Below, in pieces: positions 53,803 through 61,611 of a stretch of 64,000 bases of DNA. The notes below the pieces were generated by a model, which was given only the letters and a program-made list of their open reading frames with translations, was not told the DNA's origin and did no database searches. The position numbers and the translations under genes were made by a program. How positions within the stretch are numbered: position 1 is the first letter of the stretch; every line of letters begins with the position of its first letter. The DNA is from JBLMXQ01 sp050257855 (GTDB lineage Bacteria; Acidobacteriota; Vicinamibacteria; Vicinamibacterales; CAVVIG01), in assembly GCA_050257855.1 (NCBI GenBank), contig JBLMXQ010000132.1, positions 33,993 through 97,992 of the forward strand, given 5' to 3'.

Positions 53803-54582
53803 ATGGACTTACATCTCACTGACAGGATCGCCATCGTGACCGGGTCGAGCCGGGGGCTCGGCCTGGCCAGCGCTTCGGCGCTCGTCGCCGAGGGATGCCG
53901 GGTGACGATTGCCGCCCGCGGCCGGGAGCGGCTGGAGGAGGCGGCCGGCGATCTCCGCCGGCTGGCGGGCCACGACGACCGGGTGCTGGCCATCGTCGCG
54001 GACCTGGCGTCGCCCGACGGCGTCGAGCGCGTCGTGTCCGGCACCGTCGAGGCGTTCGGCGGCCTCGACATCCTCGTCAACAACGTCGGGCTCGCCCGGG
54101 GCAGCACGATCACGGATACCACGGACGCGGAGTGGACGGAGGCCTTCGATCAGACGCTGTTTCCCGCCATCCGCGCGTCTCGCCTGGCCGTCCCGCACAT
54201 GCGCCGGCGCGGCGGCGGCGCAATCGTCATGATCGCGTCGATCTGGGGGCGCGAATCGGGCGGACGGATGACGTACAACGCCGTGAAGGCGGCCGAGATC
54301 AGCCTCGCCAAGGCGATGGCACAGCAGCTCGCGCGTGACAACATCCGCGTCAACAGCGTGGCACCGGGCTCGATTGTGTTTCCGGGAGGCTCCTGGGATC
54401 GACGGCAGAAAGAGGACCCGGAGGGGATTGCGGAGTTCGTCCGGCGGGAGCTGCCTTTCGGTCGCTTCGGCCGCCCCGAGGAGGTCGGGGCGGTCGTGGC
54501 GTTCCTCGTGTCGCCTCGAGCGAGCTGGATCAGCGGGGCGAGTGTGCCCGTTGACGGCTGCCAGTCACGCTCCCTGATCTGA
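53803..54582 (+). CDS. Short-chain dehydrogenase/reductase
   Basis: SDR oxidoreductase of 259 residues. Cofactor motif TGSSRGLG (13-20), NNVG (93-96), catalytic S146, Y158 and K162 (IASIWGRESGGRMTYNAVK), and the C-terminal PVDGCQSRSLI. The Arg-containing loop after the second strand (AARGRER) suggests NADP(H). The substrate is unknown; similar proteins reduce 3-oxoacyl or other ketone substrates. The ATG at 53803 fits the family start; a long upstream reading belongs to other frames of the hydrolase and DUF547 genes. Confidence 0.93.
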   Translation: MDLHLTDRIAIVTGSSRGLGLASASALVAEGCRVTIAARGRERLEEAAGDLRRLAGHDDRVLAIVADLASPDGVERVVSGTVEAFGGLDILVNNVGLARGSTITDTTDAEWTEAFDQTLFPAIRASRLAVPHMRRRGGGAIVMIASIWGRESGGRMTYNAVKAAEISLAKAMAQQLARDNIRVNSVAPGSIVFPGGSWDRRQKEDPEGIAEFVRRELPFGRFGRPEEVGAVVAFLVSPRASWISGASVPVDGCQSRSLI

Positions 54583-54905
54583 TCTGAGGGCGTTCGTCGT
54601 CCACCGGCCGGAGGTTGGTGCGCGAGCGGCCGCTCGAGAAGCGGCCGAAGGCGCGGCGAGGATCGGTCCGATGGCTGATGCGGACCCGAACGACGAATCC
54701 TTCGGGGTTTTCCAGCTCGGGACTTTCCGTTTCGTCCGGGTCCGAGTGAAGGAAGAACCCGCGGCGCCGCACGCGCGGCTCGGCTGCATCCATCTCCAGA
54801 TCTCCTTGTCCGATCTATCGACCTTCTCCAACAAAAGTAGCAGCGGATCTTCCCGCTCACAACAGAAATCGATGCGCACGTACGTAAAAAATGTGTCGGC
54901 GCGGC
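54583..54905. other. 323-base gap without a confident gene
   Basis: Two overlapping small ORFs exist. A minus-strand one at 54530-54793 has an AAGGAG ten bases before its ATG but overlaps the dehydrogenase end. A plus-strand one at 54671-54970 runs into the end of the permease gene. Neither resembles a family I know. The right part (54800-54895) is less GC-rich than its surroundings. No repeat or clear promoter is seen. Confidence 0.4.
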
Positions 54906-56264
54906 TCAGGAGCGCGCGCCGCGGCGACCGCGGAAGGCGGCGTAGTACACCGGCACGCCGGCGAGGATGAGCGCGAAGGTGAGTCCGGTCGAGATCGGCT
55001 CGGTGACCAGCGCGTTGCCGACGAACCAGACGACCGCCAGGACGAAGATCGCCGGCACCACCGGGTAGCCGACGACTTCGTAGGGGCGCGGCAGCTCCGG
55101 ACGGGTCCGACGCAGGCGGTAGATCGCCGCGACGCTCAGCGCGTAGAACGGCCAGATGGCGAGAACGAACAGGCTGGTGAGCTGTTCGAACGTTCGGCTG
55201 AGCACCAGCGCGCCCCCGAGCGCAGCGGCAAGCAGAATCGCAACGTACGGCGTCCGGAACCGCGGGTGAACCCGGGCGATCGATCGGAAGAACAGGCCGT
55301 CATCGGCCATGGCGAAGAAGATGCGCGGGGATGCCAGCATGCTGCCGTTCAGCGAGCTGAACGACGAAATCATCACGAACAGCGACACCAGCGCGACCCC
55401 CGTCCGCCCGAACAGCGCCTGCATCGTGTCGGCCGCCACGAGCGGCGACCGGCCGATCGCCTCGATCGGAATCACGTAGAGATACGCCAGGTTCGTCAGC
55501 AGATAGATGACGACGATCGCGGCCGTGCCGATCAGGATGGCCCGGGGAAGATTCCGCCGGGGATCGGTCACCTCGCCGCCGGCAAACGACAGATCGGCGA
55601 ACCCGTCGTAGGCCCAGAGAATCGCGACCAGCGCGAGGCCGATTCCGCCCGGACCGATGGGAGCCATGGTCCCGGCGGTCAGGTGCGCGGCGCTGGCGCC
55701 GTGGCTGCCGCCGAGCGCGAACGCCGCCACGACCAGCACGGCGAGCGCCGAGAACTTCGCCACCGTCGAGATGTTGACGATGACCGCGCCCAGGTTGACG
55801 CCGACGATGTTGACGGCGGCGGCGAAGGCAATCGCGCCGGCCGAGACGACGCGCGCGGCGGCGTAGTGGGCGACCGGGTCGATGCCGATCGTTCGCAGGA
55901 AATAGTCACCGAACGCGACGGCGATGCCGCCGAGAGCCGCCCCGCGGATCAGGACCAGCTGCGACCAGCCGAACAGGAACCCCGCCAGCGGTCCCCACCC
56001 TTCGCGCAGGTACGCGTAGAAGCCGCCGGTCTCCGGCAGCGCGGCGGCGAGCTCCGCCACCGAGAGCGCCCCGCACACCGTGATGGCCCCGCCCGCGGCC
56101 CACAGGCCGAGCATCAGCAGCGGATTGGGCACGAGCCGCGCCACGCCGGCCGGCGACCGGAAGATGCCGGACCCGATGGTGATGCCGACGACTACGGCCA
56201 CGGAGCTCCAGAGGCCGAGCGTGCGCGGAAGCCTGTTTTCGGTTCTGCCGCCGGTATCGGGCAT
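54906..56264 (-). CDS. APC-family amino-acid permease (LAT-like)
   Basis: Inner-membrane transporter of 452 residues with about 12 helices. First helix motif GITIGSGIFRSPAGVA, followed by LSVAELAAALPETGGFYAYL, and WAYDGFADLSFAGGEVTDPR in helix 6-7. It resembles the LAT/serine-threonine exchanger branch of the family; the substrate is not defined. It differs clearly from the permease at 15.4 kb. Ends in Arg-rich GRRGARS. Divergent from the helicase gene, with 131 bases between them. Confidence 0.92.
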   Translation of the reverse strand: MPDTGGRTENRLPRTLGLWSSVAVVVGITIGSGIFRSPAGVARLVPNPLLMLGLWAAGGAITVCGALSVAELAAALPETGGFYAYLREGWGPLAGFLFGWSQLVLIRGAALGGIAVAFGDYFLRTIGIDPVAHYAAARVVSAGAIAFAAAVNIVGVNLGAVIVNISTVAKFSALAVLVVAAFALGGSHGASAAHLTAGTMAPIGPGGIGLALVAILWAYDGFADLSFAGGEVTDPRRNLPRAILIGTAAIVVIYLLTNLAYLYVIPIEAIGRSPLVAADTMQALFGRTGVALVSLFVMISSFSSLNGSMLASPRIFFAMADDGLFFRSIARVHPRFRTPYVAILLAAALGGALVLSRTFEQLTSLFVLAIWPFYALSVAAIYRLRRTRPELPRPYEVVGYPVVPAIFVLAVVWFVGNALVTEPISTGLTFALILAGVPVYYAAFRGRRGARS

Positions 56265-56395
56265 CTGGGACGCTGAAGTCGCGCAAGCCTAGCACGGCAC
56301 ATCGCTCGTGACGCGCACCCCTTGGCCCCCTGGCCCTGAGGCCTGTCCCCTTTCACATTTGCCTTCCATTCGCCCCGCTGCTACGATGCTTCGCC

Positions 56396-58852
56396 ATGCT
56401 CCCGGTCCCCGACACGCGACGAGGGCACGCGCTGGATGCGGCCCTCGACAGGCTGGCGCCGGGCCGACTGGTCGGACGACCCGACCCGGCCGACGCGCCC
56501 GACGCGCCCGACGCTTACGTCACCGCGTTACGCGCGCTGCCGGCCATGCCTGCACGATACGCGCGGTTTCCCGACGGCATCGACACACGGCTGCGTCGCG
56601 CGCTCGAGTCGCGCGGCATCTCGCAGCTCTACACGCATCAGGCGGAAGCGATCGCGCATGCGCTCGACGGCCGGCACGTTGTCGTGACCACGCCGACCGC
56701 GTCTGGAAAGACGCTGTGCTACAACGCACCGGTCCTGCATGCGGTGCTGCAGGATCCGTCGAGCCGCGCGCTCTATCTGTTCCCGACCAAGGCGCTCGCG
56801 CAGGATCAGCTCGCCGAGCTCCACGCGATGTGCGAGACCCTCGAGCGCGAATCGGGCGAGCCGATCGGCGTGTTCACGTACGACGGCGACACGCCGCAGG
56901 ATGCGCGCCGCACCATCCGCTCGCGCGCCCACCTCGTCCTGAGCAACCCGGACATGCTGCACTCGGGGATCCTGCCCCACCATCCCCGATGGGCGAAGCT
57001 GTTCGAGAACCTCCGCTACGTCGTCATCGACGAGCTGCACGCGTACCGCGGCGTGTTCGGCAGCCATCTGGCCAACGTGCTGCGGCGGCTGCGGCGGATC
57101 TGCCGGCACTACGGGTCCGATCCCGTGTTCGTCTGCTCGTCCGCGACGATCGCGAACCCGCGGGAGCTGGCCGAGCGGCTGACCGGTGGCACCTTCGAGC
57201 TGGTCGAGGAAAGCGGCGCGCCCCGCGGCGAGAAGTTCTTCATCTTCGTCAACCCGCCGGTCGTCAACCACCAGCTCGGCATCCGGCGCTCGTATCTCGG
57301 CGAGACGCGGCGCATTGCCGCCGAGTTCCTCAAGCGCAACCTCCAGCTGATCGTGTTCGCGCAGAGCCGCCTCGCGACGGAGATCCTGACGACGTATCTG
57401 AAGGACGACTTCGACGGCGAGCCCGGGAGGCCGGAACGCGTTCGAGGCTATCGGGGCGGATACCTGCCGAGCCGGCGACGCGAGATCGAGAAGGGGCTGC
57501 GCGAAGGCGCGGTGCGCGCGGTCGTCTCGACCAACGCGCTGGAGCTCGGCATCGACATCGGTGCGCTCGACGTCGCCGTGCTGGCCGGCTATCCGGGGAC
57601 GATTGCCGCGACCTGGCAGCGCGCCGGGCGCGCCGGGCGCCGCGCCAGCCAGTCGGCGGCCGTGCTGGTGGCGAGCAGCGCGCCGCTCGATCAGTTCGTC
57701 GTGCGCCACCCGTCGTATTTCTTCGACGCGTCGCCCGAGCGCGCGCTCATCGATCCGGACAACCTGCACATCCTCGTCGATCACATCAAGTGCGCCGCGT
57801 TCGAGCTGCCGTTCACCGGCGCCGAGACGTTCGGCCGACACGACGTGCAGCAGATTCTCGCGCTCCTCGCCGAGCAGGGGCTCGTGCATCGCACGGGCGG
57901 AGCGGTCGATCCCGACGATCCGCAGGACGAGGGCAGCTGGACCTGGACGAGCGAGTCGTACCCGGCCGACGCGGTCAGCCTCCGATCGATTTCGTCGGAC
58001 AACTTCGTCGTCGTGGACACGACGCGGGAACCTCGCGTGATCGGCGAAACCGACTTCACGAGCGGGCCGTCGACGCTCCACCCGAAGGCGATCTACATCG
58101 TCGAAGGGAAGCTGTATCAGGTCGAGAAGCTGGACTTCGATGGGCGCAAGGCGTTCGTGCGCGAGATCGACTGCGACTACTACACGGACGCCATCACGTA
58201 CGATCGCGTGACGATTCTGGACACCTTCTCCGGCGCCGAGGACGGCGGCCCGGTCGGGGATGCGCACGGCGCTCACGGTGAAGTCCAGGTGGTCTCGCGC
58301 GTGGTGGGATTCAAGAAGATCAAGTTCTACACGAACGAGAACGTCGGGTCCGGCGAGCTCGATCTGCCCGAGCAGCAGATGCACACCACGTCGTACTGGC
58401 TGACGATTCCGGCGGCGATCGTGCGCGCGCTGCCGTTCGCGGCCGACGATCGCCGCGACGGCGTCGTGGGCCTGTCCTTCGCGATGGGCAACGTCGCCCA
58501 GCTGCTGCTGATGTGTGACCGCCACGACATCGGCGTTTCCGTCCAGGCGGACGACGTCGATGCCCTGATGAAGCGCGAATCTCGGGACGAGCGCCATCCC
58601 TCCGATCTGTCGCCGCGCATCTTCATCTACGACAAGTACCCCGGCGGCATCGGCTTCAGCGAGCCGCTGCACCGGATGCACGACGAGCTTCTCGAGAAGA
58701 CGAGACAGCTCATCGCCGGGTGCGACTGCGAGAACGGCTGCCCGGGATGCGTGGGCCCGATTGGCAACACGGGCCCGCTCGCGAAGGCGGCGGCGCTCCG
58801 CATTCTCGAGCTCATCGCGCCGACGGCCGGCGCCGCGCTCCCGCCAGCGTGA
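56396..58852 (+). CDS. mrfA: MrfA-like (YprA family) DNA-repair helicase
   Basis: Superfamily 2 helicase of 818 residues. Q-like motif QLYTHQAEAIAHAL, Walker A TPTASGKT (99-106), Walker B variant VVIDELH, SSATIANP (motif III), and C-terminal motifs STNALELGIDIG and QRAGRAGRR. The C-terminal domain has the MrfA-type four-cysteine cluster CxCxxxCxxC (C776, C778, C782, C785), thought to bind zinc. In Bacillus, MrfA works with the exonuclease MrfB in excision of mitomycin-C lesions. The MrfB-like gene follows with a one-base overlap. This pairing strongly supports the same role here. Confidence 0.93.
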   Translation: MLPVPDTRRGHALDAALDRLAPGRLVGRPDPADAPDAPDAYVTALRALPAMPARYARFPDGIDTRLRRALESRGISQLYTHQAEAIAHALDGRHVVVTTPTASGKTLCYNAPVLHAVLQDPSSRALYLFPTKALAQDQLAELHAMCETLERESGEPIGVFTYDGDTPQDARRTIRSRAHLVLSNPDMLHSGILPHHPRWAKLFENLRYVVIDELHAYRGVFGSHLANVLRRLRRICRHYGSDPVFVCSSATIANPRELAERLTGGTFELVEESGAPRGEKFFIFVNPPVVNHQLGIRRSYLGETRRIAAEFLKRNLQLIVFAQSRLATEILTTYLKDDFDGEPGRPERVRGYRGGYLPSRRREIEKGLREGAVRAVVSTNALELGIDIGALDVAVLAGYPGTIAATWQRAGRAGRRASQSAAVLVASSAPLDQFVVRHPSYFFDASPERALIDPDNLHILVDHIKCAAFELPFTGAETFGRHDVQQILALLAEQGLVHRTGGAVDPDDPQDEGSWTWTSESYPADAVSLRSISSDNFVVVDTTREPRVIGETDFTSGPSTLHPKAIYIVEGKLYQVEKLDFDGRKAFVREIDCDYYTDAITYDRVTILDTFSGAEDGGPVGDAHGAHGEVQVVSRVVGFKKIKFYTNENVGSGELDLPEQQMHTTSYWLTIPAAIVRALPFAADDRRDGVVGLSFAMGNVAQLLLMCDRHDIGVSVQADDVDALMKRESRDERHPSDLSPRIFIYDKYPGGIGFSEPLHRMHDELLEKTRQLIAGCDCENGCPGCVGPIGNTGPLAKAAALRILELIAPTAGAALPPA

Positions 58853-60165
58853 TGGACTCCTCCCGGCTGACCGATCGTCTCCGCGCGATCATCTCGCCCG
58901 CAGGCGCGACGCCGGTCCGTCCGATGCCCGGTCCGGCCGCAGGGCCGTCCGGTGGCGATGCGCTTGAACAGGTGCTCGGCGGAGAGTGGCAGGAGGGCGC
59001 CGGCGATCGCTGCTTCGTCGTCGAGCGATCGGTCGAGCCGGCGCGGGCGTACGGATCGACGGCTGTCGGCGGCCTGGCGGCGCAGATGGCGGAGGCCGCC
59101 GCCGCCGCTCCGCTGCTCGCCGCCGGCGCGGAGTCGCGGCCGCCGTTCCTGTTCTTCGATCTCGAGACGACCGGTCTCAGCGGGGGCGCAGGCACGCTCG
59201 CGTTTCTGGTCGGATGCGGCTGGTTCGACGAGCGCGGGGGCTTTGCGACCCGACAGTACGTGCTGACGCGGCACGCCGATGAGCCGGCGCTGCTGCGGGC
59301 CGTCTGCGGCGAGTTCGCCAGGGCCGGCCTGCTCGTGAGCTTCAACGGCCGGTCGTTCGACGCCCCGATGCTCGAAGCGCGCTGCCTGTTTCATCGGCTG
59401 CGCTGGAACGGCCGCGTGCGCCCCCATCTCGACGTGCTGCATCCGGCCCGCCGCTTCTGGGGCGCGCGCGCCACGCGAGAGGCAGAAAACGACTGCTCGC
59501 TCGCCGCGCTCGAGCGCCGCCTGTTCGGAATCCACCGTGCGGGCGATGTATCAGGGGCGGAGGCGCCGGCGCGCTATTTCGCGTTCGTGCGCACCGGCGA
59601 TGCGCGTCCGCTCGCCGGCGTCCTCGATCACAACCGTCAGGATCTGCTGTCGCTGGCCGCGCTGACCGTCCGGCTGCTGAGGCTGGCGCATCGGGGACAT
59701 GCCGAGGCATCGCATCCCGAGGAGGCGCTCGCGCTTGGACGTCTGTACGCGCGTGCGGGGCTCGACGCCGCCGCCTGCGACGCGCTGCGCCATGCCGTCA
59801 CCATCGCCGACTCGATGCCGCGCGGCCGGACCGACGCGATGCGGGCCTCTTCGAAGGATGCCGGGGCAGCCGTCAAGCTCGAGGCGCTCCGTGCGCTCGC
59901 GCTCGCGCTGCGCCGCGCGCGCCGCTACGACGAGGCGGCCGCCTGCTGGCAGCGCATGCTCGACATGCCCTTCTGCCCGCCGCATTTCTTGCGCGAGGCG
60001 AACCAGGCGCTCGCGGTCCACCACGAGCATCGCGCGCGCGACCTCGCGGCGGCGAAGACGTTTGCACTGCGCACGCTCGAAGCGGGACTGGTGCGGGAGA
60101 GCTGGACCGAGGCGGCGCGTCACCGCCTCGCGAGGATCGAACGGAAACTGGGATTTCTGGAGTAG
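58852..60165 (+). CDS. mrfB: MrfB-like DEDDh exonuclease (YprB family)
   Basis: Exonuclease of 437 residues with an RNase H-like fold. DEDDh residues: D103 and E105 (FFDLETTGLSGG), D170 (SFNGRSFDAPML), and H260 with D264 (DHNRQDLLSLAAL). A C-terminal TPR-like helical region (about 285-430) follows (LGRLYARAGLDAAACDALRH, EAAACWQRML), as in YprB. All catalytic residues are present. ATG overlaps the helicase stop by one base (TGATG). The TAG stop shares its last base with the start of palindrome copy 6. Confidence 0.9.
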   Translation: MDSSRLTDRLRAIISPAGATPVRPMPGPAAGPSGGDALEQVLGGEWQEGAGDRCFVVERSVEPARAYGSTAVGGLAAQMAEAAAAAPLLAAGAESRPPFLFFDLETTGLSGGAGTLAFLVGCGWFDERGGFATRQYVLTRHADEPALLRAVCGEFARAGLLVSFNGRSFDAPMLEARCLFHRLRWNGRVRPHLDVLHPARRFWGARATREAENDCSLAALERRLFGIHRAGDVSGAEAPARYFAFVRTGDARPLAGVLDHNRQDLLSLAALTVRLLRLAHRGHAEASHPEEALALGRLYARAGLDAAACDALRHAVTIADSMPRGRTDAMRASSKDAGAAVKLEALRALALALRRARRYDEAAACWQRMLDMPFCPPHFLREANQALAVHHEHRARDLAAAKTFALRTLEAGLVRESWTEAARHRLARIERKLGFLE

Positions 60166-60188
60166 GGGACGACCTTCAGGTCGTCCCC
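60165..60188 (+). repeat. Dispersed palindrome copy 6
   Basis: Ten-base perfect stem GGGGACGACC (60165-60174) / GGTCGTCCCC (60179-60188), loop TTCA, preceded by AGTAG, in which TAG is the stop of the exonuclease gene. It lies between convergent genes, four bases from the rpmE stop, and can act as a terminator in both directions. Confidence 0.87.
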
Positions 60189-60192
60189 CCTT

Positions 60193-60465
60193 CTAATTCG
60201 TGGTTGCCGCGGCCGGCTTCCTGGCCTTGCCGCCGCCCTTTTGAGCCTTCTTGCGCTGCTCGGCCGTCTGCGCGCCGAACTTCTTGGTAAACCGCTCCAC
60301 GCGGCCCTCGGTATCGATCAGCTTCTGCCGGCCGGTGAAGAACGGGTGGCAATTGGAGCAGATTTCGAGGTGCAGCTCGGGCTTGGTCGAGCGCGTCTTC
60401 CAGGTGTTGCCGCACGCGCAGCGCGCCTCGACTTCGTGGTATTTCGGGTGAATGCCTTCCTTCAC
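60193..60465 (-). CDS. rpmE: Ribosomal protein L31
   Basis: Large-subunit ribosomal protein L31, zinc-binding type: CACGNTW, and CSNCHPFFTGRQ supplying the remaining cysteines. The 90-residue protein has the usual core plus a basic Lys/Ala tail of about 20 residues. The GTG at 60465 gives the standard N-terminus (KEGIHPKYHEVEARC) and has AAGGAG six bases upstream. A reading ten codons longer starts before the ribosome site and is rejected. Zn-type L31 is often a zinc reservoir. Confidence 0.96.
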   Translation of the reverse strand: MKEGIHPKYHEVEARCACGNTWKTRSTKPELHLEICSNCHPFFTGRQKLIDTEGRVERFTKKFGAQTAEQRKKAQKGGGKARKPAAATTN

Positions 60466-60497
60466 GGCGGACTCCTTGGGCTTTGCCGGAAACACCT

Positions 60498-60503
60498 ATT
60501 ATA
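60498..60503 (-). promoter_or_regulatory. -10 box (TATAAT) of rpmE
   Basis: Perfect TATAAT on the minus strand, 32 bases before the rpmE GTG. The -35 region is a poor match. The position between the aldo/keto reductase stop (60545) and rpmE indicates separate transcription. Confidence 0.5.
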
Positions 60504-60544
60504 GCATCGGCCGCACCGAGGACCGCCCATCAGCTCCTTCGCAG

Positions 60545-61513
60545 CTAGGGCGTGGCGTCCGGGAGCCGATCCCAGCGGTGGCCGCGCAGCGCCTCGAGAA
60601 GGCGCGGCGGAAGTGGCTCGCCGTCGCTCACCGAGAGGTTCTGCTCGACGTGCCGCGGGCGGCGCATCCCGGGAATGACCGTGCTGACGGCCGGGTGGTG
60701 CAGGATGAACCGGAGCGCCAGCTCGGGCAGATCCATTCCCTCGGGAACGAGGGGGCGCAGGCGCTCGACGCGGGGCAGCGTTGCGGCCAGGTTCCCGGGG
60801 CTGAAGTAGCTGTTCCGCCAGTCGCCCTCCGGCCACCGCGACTGCGGCGTCAGCGCGCCCGTGAGGCTGCCTTCGTCGAACGGCACGCGTGCAATCACCG
60901 CGATGCCGTGCTCCTGGCAGTACGGAAACAGCTCGTCCTCTGGCGCCTGGTCGAAGACGTTGTAGACCACCTGGACGCTGTCGATGAGCCCGGTCCGGAG
61001 CGCGCGCAGGCCGTTGGACGGTTCCCACCGGTTCACGCTGATGCCGACGCCCCGCACGAGTTTCTCGCGCTTCAGATCCGCGACCGCGCGCTGCCACCCG
61101 GGGTCGTCGGCCCAGGCGTCGCTCCAGACGTGGAACTGCTGGAGATCGACGGAGTCCAGGCAGAGGTTGCGGAGGCTCTTTTCGGTGAACTCGCGGATGT
61201 GATCCGGCGGAAACACTTCGGCGACCGGATCCCCGGCCCGTCCCGGCCAGCGCAGGTTCTTCGGCGGAATCTTGGTTGCGACGACAGGGCGGGTCCCGCG
61301 GTGCGCTTGGAGCGCGCGGCCCAGGAGGCGCTCGCTTCGACCGTTGCCGTAGATCCAGGCGGTGTCGAAGAACGTGCAGCCGAGCGCCAGCGCCCGGTCG
61401 AGCGCGGCCAGCGACTCCTCGTCGTCGGAGCCGGTCCACCCGCCCATTCCCCACATGCCGTATCCGACTTCCGACACGCGCCACCCGAGGCGGCCGAAGA
61501 TCCGTGCGCGCAT
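60545..61513 (-). CDS. Aldo/keto reductase
   Basis: NADP-dependent oxidoreductase of 322 residues with the TIM-barrel AKR fold. Catalytic tetrad D50, Y55 (FFDTAWIYGNGRSERLLG), K81 (VVATKIPPKN) and H128 (DLQQFHVWSD). The C-terminal cofactor loop is VSTVIPGMRRPRHVEQNL. It resembles general AKRs acting on aldehydes and ketones; substrate unknown. The ATG at 61513 (MRARIFGRLGWRVSEVGYG) matches the family start; the upstream extension overlaps the region before the divergent esterase gene. Confidence 0.93.
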   Translation of the reverse strand: MRARIFGRLGWRVSEVGYGMWGMGGWTGSDDEESLAALDRALALGCTFFDTAWIYGNGRSERLLGRALQAHRGTRPVVATKIPPKNLRWPGRAGDPVAEVFPPDHIREFTEKSLRNLCLDSVDLQQFHVWSDAWADDPGWQRAVADLKREKLVRGVGISVNRWEPSNGLRALRTGLIDSVQVVYNVFDQAPEDELFPYCQEHGIAVIARVPFDEGSLTGALTPQSRWPEGDWRNSYFSPGNLAATLPRVERLRPLVPEGMDLPELALRFILHHPAVSTVIPGMRRPRHVEQNLSVSDGEPLPPRLLEALRGHRWDRLPDATP

Positions 61514-61611
61514 CCCGCAAGTGTACGATCCGGTGTGGTCCGGGGGAAACCACAGATGATCCGCCAGGCCACGCTTGACAGACCGCCCGTCGCGGGCCCA
61601 TAAGGTTCCCC

